Assembly: GCF_963966145.1 (NCBI RefSeq)
Contig: NC_091048.1
Span: 21,390,001-21,454,000, forward strand
DNA from: Tenebrio molitor
Taxonomy: Eukaryota > Arthropoda > Insecta > Coleoptera > Tenebrionidae
DNA: 64,000 nt
Direction of reading: 5' to 3'
Part shown: positions 23,724 to 35,300 of the stretch, one piece after another
Position numbering within the stretch: the first letter of the stretch is position 1
How the letters are laid out: every line of letters starts with the position of its first letter
Position numbers and translations under genes: made by a program
The notes under the pieces: model-generated
What the model was told of the DNA's origin: nothing
Seen by the model: the letters and a program-made list of their open reading frames with translations, nothing else
Database searches by the model: none

Positions 23724-24632
23724 CAGTCTGTCCATTCTCAAACTCGAACATAGGCAATTAACATTGTATTGAACGCTTTTGCTGATTCCTGCTCGCCAAT
23801 TGAACTTACAGGTAAGGTAATGGTATCAATAGAAAGATAAAATTATTGCGCTTGAAATGATACTAATAATAAGATTAAAGGTGCTATTTTTATTTTAAAA
23901 TACTAATTTAAAACTTGACGATTTTTAAATATGACATGCCATGATTTTCAAATTGGACAGCATTTGTCAAAAAATTTAGTAATTTGTTGGGTTAAGTCAG
24001 CGAATTTTGGTAAATTATTGTCAAATTATTTACGGAAAAATGAATAGTTACTCCATACAGATTAAGACAAATTTCTCTTGAAGTAAGTTTATGTAAATTG
24101 CGGATACTGAATATCCTCAGGAAGTACAAATATCATCCCTACAAGACACAGTGTCATCGACAGATTTTTGCTGTTGATGAAGTAAATAAGAGTGAAACCT
24201 GTTATGAAATACAGCAGCGTGCTAATATGATCGTCGCTTTCTGTCGACAATTTGCTTCACAGGCACCTACTTTTACACTAAAGAACGAACCAAATGTTCA
24301 AAACACGCGATATTGGGCTCAAGAAAACCCTCGAGTAAATATTCTTACTAGAACTCGGTATCCTCAAAAAATTCATATCTGGGCTGGGATTTTGAAATAA
24401 AGGGAAATTTAAATTCAGCAAATTATTTAGATTTATTATTAACTAAGGTAGGAACTGCATTGTAATTTTTTCAAAGAATGTATAATAAAATCTGCTTAAA
24501 CAGTTAATTACTTTAATATTATAATTTAATAATAATAATAATTTATTGAACTATTGAAATAATGGCATAATATCTATAAACTGAATGCACAGTGTTAATT
24601 GCCTATGTTCGACTTTGAGAGTGGTCACCCGG
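23724..24632 (+). mobile_element. Tc1/mariner-like element, internally deleted
   Basis: TIRs CAGTCTGTCCATTCTCAAAC and complementary sequence at the right end (GTTCGACTTTGAGAGTGG) extend to about 38 bases and are flanked by TA. At 909 bases it is shorter than an intact element. A transposase fragment is readable inside (24098-24400). The element lies about 240 bases past the 3' end of bin3. Confidence 0.85.
24098..24400 (+). pseudogene. Tc1/mariner-type transposase fragment
   Basis: The frame includes ILRKYKYHPYKTQCHRQ, FASQAPTFTLKNEPNVQNTR, YWAQENPR and PQKIHIWAGIL. These match the central DDE domain of a mariner-type (IS630 superfamily) transposase, where the usual DEA-F-L-G-N and RYW ... 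NP ... VWAGI blocks occur in this order. Here the acidic residue before TFTL is replaced (SQAPTFTL), and the frame ends right after the GIL block, so both N- and C-terminal parts are missing. It is inactive. Confidence 0.82.
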
Positions 24633-24870
24633 TATATCTTTTTTTGTTGATCAGAAAAAGATATTAAATTTGTTGATGTGACTGTAGAGAAAAAATCGTT
24701 CGGAGTCAGTTTCTTTTCGGGCTATCACTGAAAAAGAAATAAAAGACGCTCATCTTAAAGAAATTTAATACTTGCATATACATATTTACAGAAGCCAAAC
24801 AAACGAATTTTTAAAAAAAATCAACGATTTGTACAAAATGAAGTACGAAAAACTCAAATACTGAACAAAT

Positions 24871-26972
24871 TTAAGTATTATCTCCCGAAATGTTTTCCAA
24901 ACCGTTTTCTTGTTCACTTTGATTATCACATGACTTTTCTTCATCACCCGACTTCACTTTGTTCAAATCATCAGCTATTGCGTTATTAACTTCGAAATTA
25001 TCGTCAGCGCTGCCGCAGTATCTGTTCAGAATATTCGTGTAATAAATATGTTCGGACTTCTCGATCGGCGGCTGAACGTGAGATTCGTATTTGTCAGTCT
25101 TCATTATCCTTTGATAGAGAGAATCATCGTAAACGGGATTGTTTGGTGTGATGTTGTTTGGTGTTGCTTCGATTCTTTCACTGGGAAACATCGTGCTCTT
25201 CGTGAAGATCTGGATGGGCCTTCGGAAACCCTTCGCGTGGTGGTGGGGATATCCTAGAATCTCGCTTTTGGCAAACCCTACGACGGACGACAGGAGGTAT
25301 TCGGTGAACTTTTCCGGAAAGAACTCGATCGAATTGTAATTCTTGAAGATCGTCTCCTGTAATGCAATAACGCCGTTGAAAACTGCGCACTCGTCCGTGC
25401 TTGCATATCACTTACCGTCAATTTTCTCTTGGATTTGTAACTTGCCCAGTTTTGCGGCTCCAGGATAAGTTTTCCGCCCGGCCTCAGCTGGGCGTACATT
25501 CTTCTGAAAGCTTGTTTTATACCCGGGTCCCCCCAATTCAAATGTATCCACTTAGTGATACTCAGACACAAAATCACGTCGAATTGTGGCTGTTCTAGAG
25601 CTAAAAGAGCGTCATCGTCCAGGACATAATTACACTAAAATAAACCAGCGATTAGAAAATTGTTTTATAGGGAAGGAAGTGGAGAATTACAGTCTTGAAG
25701 ACGACGTTTTTGGGAAAATCGCGTCCGCTTTGCGCATCATTAAAGCCTGGAATGTCAATGGATCCATATAATATTGGCATAGAAATAGGGAAAAACTCAC
25801 TACTTTTCTTTTTTGGTACTTCACCCCCGTCACCCTCATTAGGTTTCGGCGAATCTGAATTAATAACGTAATGTCTAACGTTCTTTCTTGCTATTGCTAT
25901 CAGTTTCGGATCTATGTCTATGCCTGTCACATTCTTAGCACCGAAATCTCGCGCCACGGAAAGCGTTACGTGGCCTATGTTACACCCTATATCTAATATA
26001 TCTTTCCCCTCGAACAAGTCGCGGTGGTGGAAAAACACCTTAAGTCTGTGATCGATCTCGTTGTGAGGATTCCTATAGCCGTAATACCTGAAAACTGCCA
26101 TTATAGATTTCCAAACACATACGCACGAACACAACTAACTACCTGTTGTAGTTCCCGTACTGGAACTGTCGGTTCTTCTCCTTGAACTGTGGCATGTCTT
26201 CGACTGTCGCCTTGTTGTGTCGGGGCTTGCTGTTTTTCGCGTTGGAACGCTTCACCCAAGCTCCGGGCTGGGGCACCACAGGACTGACGATCTTGTCCAT
26301 GGCGTATTTGAACTTTTTCGCAGCAGAACTACCGTGGTCTTCAAGTTTTCGCTTGGTTTTGTCCTTCTTCGGGGACAATTCGAGGGTGAGATCTTTGCAG
26401 ACTTTCGGACACTCCACTTCGTCGGGAATTTTCGCCGAATCTGTCGAGGTTTCGGGTGTTTTCGCTTCCGAATTACCACTGATGTCGATAACGGAGGTTT
26501 CTAGGTTCGCCGAAATCGTCCGTCTTTTCTTCAGGCGCTTTTTCCTTCCTTTCTTCAACGGCGAGTAGAGTTGCTGCTCGTACTCGGCGTCGTCGGCGCA
26601 ACCTATCAAATTTAACGGGTCATTGATGTTCGGTGGGATGATCACCTCGATTTGACCCTTCCTCCTGGGTGGAGTCGGTATGGGCGACGATTTGGGGGTG
26701 ATTGCGTTCATCGCTCTGTTTATCTCCTCGTCCTGGAGGCTGTTCAAATTCAGAGGGTCGTTTATGTTACCCCCTAGTAGAAATTTCGTTGGTGGTACCG
26801 GTTTCATGTCCATCATTATGCCACAACCGGAAAAACTCTTCGATCTTTTCCGACCCGAACGGTCATGTTTAGATTTCCGTTTCGAGTTGGTGTTGTTGTT
26901 TGTGTTTTTGAGGTGAGTCTTGTAGTTCTGGGGCTTCGACGGCGGTTCTAGGACCACGCCGGTCGACGACAT
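24871..26972 (-). CDS. bin3: bin3/MEPCE, 7SK snRNA methylphosphate capping enzyme
   Basis: Four exons on the minus strand (26972-26143, 26087-25691, 25634-25416, 25356-24871) join in frame to 643 codons plus stop, all with GT/AG junctions. The enzyme transfers methyl groups from S-adenosylmethionine to the 5' gamma-phosphate of 7SK RNA and stays bound in the 7SK complex that restrains P-TEFb in the nucleus. The N-terminal 270 residues are basic and low-complexity, with two copies of INDPLNL. The hallmark FQYGNYNRYYGYRN spans exons 1 and 2. The SAM-binding motif is DILDIGCNIGH at about 306-316, followed by TGIDIDPKLI. The Bin3 domain signatures SITKWIHLNWGD and LEPQNWASYKSKRK follow. The tail is acidic and Asn-rich. 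I chose the ATG at 26972; a GTG two codons upstream is not a start in animals. Confidence 0.95.
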
Positions 26973-28262
26973 CTTCACCTAAACAACAATCGACAGTCAA
27001 ACGTCTAACGTCCAAACAGTTTCGGTATCGAGAAAACGCATCCAAAGTTTTCTTATCGATTGTTCAACTCCATTAAAATGCACGTTATCTGCCCGCTATG
27101 AGTTACACATCCTAATCTAAAAAATATATTTGGGAATTTGTTTATGCCGTAAAAATGACATTCGTGTTATTTTGTGTACACGACACAGATAAATTTGGGC
27201 GGCGAAAGTTAACATCACAATGCACCGAGAACATTTAAAAAATTCATTTCGTCATTACCGAGGTACATGCAGTACCGGTAGAAATTACCTGCAGGCACCT
27301 ACTCTATTCTTTACGCTGCCATGCCACATAAAAGACTACCTTGAACTTTTTTCGCATCATTTTGTTTGCCCATAAAAAATAGAAACTCGACTTATTTACT
27401 TATTAAATGTGTGTACTTTTGGTCAATATTTAGAATTTTGTTTACATTCAAGTACGACCGGTACCTGCGAGCGACTACTAATCAAAACATATAAAAAAAA
27501 TTGCTTTAAATATGTTTCACTAAATATGTGCGTCTAGTGTAGGTCATGGTTAGTTAAACAGACAGTACTTGTCGCGCCTAATCGTTGAAGTGAAGAATCT
27601 GTTGGCAAATATCTGTAATAAAAAAAGTTTCCTTGCAGAAGCATCTTTTTAAGGAAAGACATCTTAAATCCTTCACTCGCATAATCGGCAAAATGACACT
27701 TGTTGATATTATCAGTATTCTGTTGTTGTTGATGTGAGATCCGATTAAAGAAATTTAATATTAACTGGGTTTCGGCTGAATAAACTTTCTAAAGTGTTGC
27801 CATTTTACAGGAGAACGAGACAACCTTAGGAATAGTTTATGATTTTTAAATAAGTGCTTATGATGGTTGTAAATTAACGGAGAAAGCTGTACCTACGAAA
27901 CTAGTAAAAATAACTTTGTCATTAAATTTAACCGGAAAAATCAATTTTGTTTTTCGATCTTTTTACTGCGTTACCTAACCAGGATTAAAAAGTTGGAGGT
28001 TATTCAACAGGAATAGAGTCACGATGTTCCATTATGCTAACAAGCCTTGCTTGCGATTTGTTCTTGTTAAGAACCGAAGCAGTGATCCAGCAAAATGAAC
28101 GGAGGCGTTAACATTAGAATAAGACAAATAAATATGTTAATATTATATTTGTATGACGATCTGGAATGATTGTTCGTAATTTTTCTTTGTGTAAGTATAC
28201 CGAGTGATTGCGAGGAACAAATGAATCTTCCTTTCTTGCCACACGAATGTATTTACTCGTAT

Positions 28263-28460
28263 ATCGGGTGTTCATATAAATTTTTCCCCAAAGCTAGCGT
28301 TGAAGTCGATTGTGAACTTGTCCGTCTGCATAATAAAAACATAAACAACGCAAAAAATGAGGTCAGATTGAAACAGCTGATTGGTGATCCGTAATCCGTG
28401 GTGCGTTCACGACCGACTCTTCAACGCCAACTTTGAGGAGAAATTTAAATGAACACTCGA
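28263..28460. mobile_element. Palindromic MITE 'TCGGGTGTTCATTT', copy 2
   Basis: The ends (ATCGGGTGTTCATATAAATT and AAATTTAAATGAACACTCGA) and the subterminal GCGTTGAAGTCGATTGTGAA / CGACTCTTCAACGC blocks match the copy at 12478-12609. The middle is about 70 bases longer. Confidence 0.8.
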
Positions 28461-29263
28461 TACATGACTCCAAAAATTAAAGATGAAAAAAAAATCTCAT
28501 TCAACAATTATCTTGGTCCCAATTAAAATTCATGAAAGACCAAAATTTAAAGAAAAAGAAAATTTTGGGGTCATCAAAGTTTGCTTCTCAACTAGTTTAA
28601 AATCTATTTTTCATACAAACTAAAATTTTTCTGTTGGTTTTAAATTCGAGAATTAGGTTAGCAAAGTTATGGCATCATTAATCCCCGAAAGTCTCTTTGC
28701 TCCACAATATTTAAAGTTCACTTTATCCTTTAGTTCTGCTTGCAAGTAACAGAAACCTTGAATTTTTGATTGGAAAAACTTTTACATAGACTACGTCCAC
28801 TGATAGAATGCATTTTTTTAAATATCCTTAGATAACAAAATCCCCAAACCATAACATTAAAATATTAAGAAATTATCATAGATTGTGTTGGTAATATCTT
28901 GAAGCATTCGCGCCACTGATTCTCATTGGTTGTTATGAAACCCACGCTAAAAATAAATTATATGACATTTCAAATTTGAAATTGTCAGTTCTGTCAATTG
29001 GTTTAAGCATTTAGATTTGCGATTTTTCATCTTTAGAGCTTTGTTTTGCGATCCTCTGGTTTTAAAAGTTATTCGTTTTGATCGTGTTGCTGTTTTGATT
29101 TTTTGTTGATTTTTTAAAATTTGTGAAGTGAGTGCGTGCCTCAAGAATCTAGCATTATGAACACTTTAAGTGACATGACAAACATCGAAAATAATACAGA
29201 GGTAATTTTTGTTCATGCATTAAATAGGAGTACATATTAAATAATCTCTTGCTTGTGTGTTTA

Positions 29264-29318
29264 GCCATTTCCGAAAAAAGCTGGCTATTTTAATTTCAAT
29301 AGCCAGCTTTTTCGGAAA
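29264..29318. repeat. Near-perfect short hairpin
   Basis: ATTTCCGAAAAAAGCTGGCT pairs with AGCCAGCTTTTTCGGAAAT (one A fewer), extended by ATTTTAA/TTTCAAT around a tiny loop. The stem is about 23 base pairs with a single bulge. It lies just after a plausible splice acceptor and could be a MITE core or a pre-miRNA-like fold. Confidence 0.7.
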
Positions 29319-30017
29319 TTCGAAAATGTATTGTGGGTTGCATTTTTTATTCCGTCGGGCACATTATCACTCGTGAAATACCCTGTATTAATAAAACCTA
29401 ATATATTACTCCTACTGTACTGAAGTTTTCTTTCGTCTTTCCTAAGTGCAAACATGCAACACCTGCTCTTTCCATTTTTTTAAATTTCGCGCCTGATCTA
29501 TTTGTTATAGCGTAAGTGAACATTTTTAGTAACATTTATGTCAAGCAATCTATGAGTGGACAGAGTTTACAAATAAATTTGTAAGATAAGATATTCCAAC
29601 ACATTAAGAAAATGTGTTCATTCTGATTTTTAGAAATGACTCCAATTTATATTTTTTATTATACCTGAATCATAATCCCTGTTTTTGACACTAAAATGCG
29701 TGCGAAAAAGGGCCTTTAAAACACTAAAGCTTTAAGGGTTGCTTAGGTAACAACAAATTCACCTACATTTTGAACAATGATAAATAAACATTTATACACA
29801 ATTTATGATAGCAACGAAACAATAACAATTGACCATTTCTATATCAACGATTAATGACACAGATCACTTCGGAAAAGGTATTTCAATTTTTTTTTTGTTA
29901 TAATTTTCAGATTTTAGTGCAGGTATAATAAAAAATAGCGTATGATATACGTTTATAAGGCTTCCTTATAAACTTGTATCATAATATACTATTACGTTTT
30001 ACAATAGTATATTAAAC

Positions 30018-30251
30018 TACGGGGTCATTATAAATTATTGTCTCATCGCAGTAGGCGTTGATGACGTGCTTGAATGTGCCGCAAGCTTTATAACACGAGT
30101 GAGACTAGCATCGCCGATAGGTAGCGCTGCTGGCGATAGTGTAAATTTGTCTATTAGTTTGTCTAACGTTGGGAAGCTAGCGGCACATCCACAATTTGTG
30201 TGAGTTTTCAACGCCAACTGCGATGGGACAATCATTTATAACGACCCTGTA
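30018..30251. mobile_element. MITE 'GGGTCATTATAA'
   Basis: Left arm GGGGTCATTATAAATTATTG and right arm CAATCATTTATAACGACCC are complementary. They continue with CTCATCGCAGTAGGCGTTGA and TCAACGCCAACTGCGATGGG. About 230 bases, no coding capacity. Confidence 0.8.
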
Positions 30252-30265
30252 TAAGTGGATATTAA

Positions 30266-30346
30266 GGTCTTTAAAACACGCGCGATTTTTCGGGCACGAC
30301 GGCGCAGCCGGAGTGTTCGAAATAGAGCATGTGTTTTAAAGACCAG
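30266..30346. repeat. Hairpin of the ACTCG family
   Basis: GGTCTTTAAAACACGCGCG pairs with GCATGTGTTTTAAAGACC around a GC-rich core (GGGCACGACGGCGCAGCC). The flanking TGGATATTA/TTATCCA extends the stem. Confidence 0.7.
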
Positions 30347-31852
30347 TTATCCACGAATACTTGACGCTATTTTTTTATTGGTACACTTTAAAATCATAAA
30401 TACTGGTACATATTAATATTACAAAAAATGGAAATAAGAACGTTAATACATTAGTGATGTGACATGAATATATCCTTCGTTGTCATGGAAAATGAAAAAA
30501 AAAAAAATTTGCAATCTGTCACTTAATCCCAACTGTATTATTCACATTCATTTAAAAGATTAGGGTTGTTGAATATTTGATTAAAGCTTTTGAAACATTT
30601 GTTAGTATATATAGTAGGTATGTATTTTATTTGACGTTACAAGGTACTCCTGTCAGATCAATCATTAAAAAGTTAACATTTAGGCTTCACGTTTCTCAGG
30701 TCCTCTCGGGTTGTTGATGTTGCCATGGAAACTTTAAAAAACGCCAGTTTTTGAAAGTTGGATTTATACACGCTGAGGCGTGCTTTAAATAAGCAAAATA
30801 GGTTACCGATATAAAAAACTTATAAAAATTAACGATACAAATTGGGCTTTAACAGATAATTTTAGTTTCGTAATAAGGCCTTGACTTAACGGGCATTAAA
30901 TTTCTAAAAATTAAAATATTTAATACGCTTATCCGAAAGTGCTGTCATATTCATAAATTTGTCAAAACGACTGTGACCTAAAAATCATCAACTTCCTCGC
31001 ATTTATTATTTGATAAGAAAACAGATTAAAGAGGTGTCACTTAATTACTGTTCTAAAATAATATGGTTCATATAAAAAATACACAATTCTTAAAGCCATA
31101 GTGCTGCGATAGAAAAAAAAGCACATAAACGGAAACAAAAAGGTTTAAATCAGTACCAGCTAACTGGGTTATTATAAGTACGCATTGTATGTATACGTGT
31201 TCTTGGTGACTACCATTAAAAATATAATTTACTAACAAGATAATTGCATAACTGTGATAGTTGACAAACACTAAAACAAATCTTGCGAGTAACGTCTTCT
31301 AGGGCAAACTCCTCCATCTCGCTTGAACACGAGAAAATGTACCGATTCAATCTCTTCGTTGTATTTATATTCCTCAACGTAGTGACCAAACAACACTAGC
31401 ACGTTCCAATCAGAAATTTATACATGCATAGTACAGACGCTGAAAAATCATTAAATATCGGTCACATTTTAAGATAAATCTTCGAGACTTTAATTATTTC
31501 TAAATTATGTATAAATTCTTACAATTAGATGCGATAATAATGAAATTTTTTAATCGAAGACGACTCAGATTACGTCAAGGATCGACTTTCGACAATCTAC
31601 AAGTTTTAATTTCATGATCAAAAGTTGTTCCATTGGATTAGTAAAAAACACCGAAGGGCATATTTTTTAAGTTTAAAAATTATCCATTTTTTCTTTTCTA
31701 AATTTCAGTGTCAATTTTTTTTTTTTTGTAAAACTGGCCAGTTTACTCTTAGATCCATAAACATTTTGGAGCTTACTTTTTCTACGATACAGGATGAGTA
31801 GACACTTATAAAGTATGACCAGCTTAAAAATATTTGTTTCTATACCTTGTAC

Positions 31853-32149
31853 TGCCGTTATAACTTTTTATCTGCTCCGCCCACATAAATTGACCAATGA
31901 GAATCAAAACCGGATTCAATCTGTACAATTTTTCATCACATTTGCCACGTAAAAAAGTTAAGGTTAGAATTTTGCTGTCAAGTCCACAATTATTGTTTTA
32001 GGTTTTAAAAAATTAAATGTCATTAAGACAATTCGAATGTCAGAATTTTTTTTCTGTGTAAATCAGATCGTCTTAACAACCTATTTGATTGGTAACTAAG
32101 AAAATGTAATGGGCGGGGCAGATAAAATGTTACGTTGCCCTTAGTATAC
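31853..32149. mobile_element. MITE 'TTATCTGCCCCGCCCA', copy 2, inverted relative to copy 1
   Basis: This reads as the reverse complement of 23292-23594 along its full length, for example TTTTATCTGCTCCGCCCA near the left end and AATGGGCGGGGCAGATAAAA near the right end. Confidence 0.85.
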
Positions 32150-32375
32150 AGTTGGCTTCAAAAAAAAAAAAAACGGGAACTGAAATTTGACCTAATGTGA
32201 ATTGGAAATTTAATTTGTCAATTTATGTCAATTTGTGTCTATTTGACAGTAGTATTTCTGACACATAAGTGCAGTTTTTTAACCTAAATTCTAAAAAGCC
32301 GTTTCAAGCTATAAAAAATTAATTAAACCTGACAGAACTTTTTCTGACAGTTCCCGTTTTTTTTTAAGCCAACCG
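32150..32375. mobile_element. MITE 'GTTGGCTTCAAA'
   Basis: TIRs GTTGGCTTCAAAAAAAA followed by CGGGAACTG at the left, and CAGTTCCCG followed by T-rich sequence and AAGCCAAC at the right. About 225 bases, lying directly next to the preceding MITE. Confidence 0.8.
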
Positions 32376-35300
32376 TCCAATTTCATTTTTTTGGCTCTAA
32401 ATTTTAGGTTAGCTGTCAACATGCTCCAATTAATCTACGCTTTAAAAAAGCACAACAATTGACGGTTTCCAACGCCTTCCTAGACCAGGATTTCATTTGA
32501 ACGCGCGATACAAAGTGTCCATAATAGAACGTATATCAAGGAGTCATGTGGAATTCGAATTTATTTGATTTTTGCCGCTTTGTAGCATATTGTGGTACCA
32601 AATACATATAAAAACAGAGGTTATGTAAGTCCATTAATGACAGGTTTTTAATAAAGACTGTTGTAAGATGAAAACTAACTAGAATATAAAAAAAAACTGT
32701 AGAAAAACACAAAACAGCTAAGACATCGAACTCACAACTGACGCTAAGATTTAATAATTTTACATTTGACTGTTGACATCTGATTTTACGGCTTCAACGG
32801 CTCGCCATAGTTCGGCACAATAAAATTATAGAACCGCACAATTTCACAGGACTCTTAATACACGTTCTTTTATGGACACTTTGTACATAACGTATGTACA
32901 GTTGCGGAATTAAAATTTCTAGCAGTATTGTCATTTTCATACTGTAAACTCTAAAACAACCTTTACGCTAATATGTATAACCTCATTTTTTACTCTTGTC
33001 ATATTTTGTTATTTTGATTTATTGATATTAATAAATAGTGATTTATAGCTTCATAACGGGTAGGCAGTCGGTGGAAGCGATGATTTAATTACACTCAGTG
33101 CAATTAACTCAAAACTCAAAATTCAAAAACTGACTGCGTGACCGACACAGAAAAGTTTAATTTTCGAATTTCAGTCATGATGACAGTAAAAGTGACAAAA
33201 AAATGCTGCCCGAAATTTTGAATCCGCGACTGTACATTTCTACCTAGTTTGAAAAAAATGTATTTATAAATAGCGTCAATTATCCAGCTGGGCGTAAGTT
33301 TTTATTCACCTTCAATATCACTAATAACGTTACAAAGAGTGGACCAAGTACGGAGCTCTGGGGAGCACCAGATACAAGTTAAATTTAATTTGATTTGTAC
33401 CCTTCATATTATACTGATGTTTCTTTCCATATAAGCATGAATTCCATTGATTTTTTAAATACAGATACATATTATTACGATTCAACGTGTTAAAGCCCTT
33501 GAAAAAACCGTGTAAACTACATCAACTTGAATTTTATTCCGAAAATTATAATAGTTGAGCGTCACGAATCTCAAAATCGAAAAAATAGTGTAATGTAATC
33601 TCAAAGGATTTAGCAAAATTACAGAGAAGCAATACTGCTCTAAAATTTTCTAATGAATGTTTATTTCTATGCATGAATAATTGAATATTTCTGCATCTTA
33701 AGAAATCAAGAAAATGTAATCACTGGTTTAAAAAAATTAAGAAAAAAATATTGTTGTATTGTTTTCTACAATACTTTCGAATGTTCTACTGTGTTCGAAA
33801 ATGTTTCTTAGTTTTTAGATGCAAGTGTTATTATTTTTTGTACCTACTAAATTTACATAAATGCATAAAAGTAATCAGTAAATAAATATGACAATACTAT
33901 GCACTTAAGGAAAACTATGGTATTTTTGTAATCAGTTAACATTAACTTGGCATAAACAATGCAAAAATGTACATAAACAATCACTTTACAAAATCCTGTA
34001 ACATTCTGTAACTTTTCGGACATTTAATGAGAAACATTTTAACAAACAAAAAAAAACACAATTTGTATTTAAAAAAAGATAAAAAAAATTCGTAATCCTC
34101 TAAATTCTTTTAAAATCAAATTGTTATCATTTGCCCAAGGGTAAGTTGAAAAATTCTACTAAAAAGAACTTCTCGAGATAAAAAATAGGTCAGGATAACG
34201 AATTTTACAGTGTTTACATTTCCTTTGTAACTGAACAGTGAAATTGCCCGTTAAAGGGCCCAACAAAAAACACGACTAATATTGTGAAGACAAACAAACA
34301 AACAAACCCGTCATAAATAATGAAATTACAATTCTATTTTTAACACAAAAACGGATTCATTTTCGGTGAATCGTATGAAAAATCTAACGCTGCCTGTGTC
34401 ACAATCTCGATGACGTACCCAACTTGGGTACTTCAGAAAATCGAAATTGCGTAATTTGCTGAACTTAAATGTACAAATTTCAAAACTGGCTCAAAATGGG
34501 TGGCCGCAGTGAAAATAATTACCATTTTGATTTTATATGTCACGAATCGTCGATAGTTTAAATTGAATCGATCTATCCCGCACATATCAAATAATTATTA
34601 AGGTCACAATTGCATTTTTTAATGACACATGAAATTTTCACGATGGACCATTACGAAATAAGAAAAAAATTTAATACTATTGGTTTTGGTCACTTATCCG
34701 TAATTTCAGGACAGCATGTGTATAGGCGAGCAATAAAACGAGTTGGCTGTGGCACTTGCTGTCGATTCAACTGTCATAAAAATCAAAAATAACACATATT
34801 ATGTTTACTGGTTTTAATAAATTCGTGGGGCAAACAAAGGGATTCAGTTTTATATAGCATATTACATATCATATTGTACAAAGAACGATTGTTAACTACT
34901 TCACGTACCACAACGAAAGTTCAATAAATAATTCTTATCCTATAAAAAAATTATCACTCACAGTCACAGGTAGGCTGTCTAACTTATCATGCATAAGTGT
35001 TTTTTAATGTTGCGATTGTTTTTTTTTTTTTGTATATGTACTTTAATGTTAAGACATGTTTAAGCATGACGATTTGGTATTTTCGATTTAAAGCGGCACC
35101 ACAAAAAGAATAATACGTTTTGGAATCAACTTCAGGTGGTCGAACTGTTCGATTTGGTTAGCCGAAATTAGAAGTTTCGAGGCATGTGGGGATTGTCTGG
35201 GACGAAGAAACCGAAGGGGTTTTTAGAGCCGCATAATGATTAAAAAAGCTGTTAAAAGTGTTAATAAAACGCAGAGTTAAAAGATAATTTCGAATGTCCC

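Larger units (their letters stand above)
26973..31852. other. Intergenic upstream of bin3, repeats only
   Basis: The first 100 bases must contain the bin3 promoter and 5' leader. Further left nothing coding is secure. A possible tiny two-exon frame (ATG at 29157, donor after ACAGAG, acceptor before CCATTTCC) is open for about 68 codons but unrecognised. MITEs and hairpins are listed separately. Confidence 0.5.

Noticed and set aside
26182..26568. Long + frame opposite bin3 exon 1
   Set aside because: Shadow of the true minus-strand coding exon.
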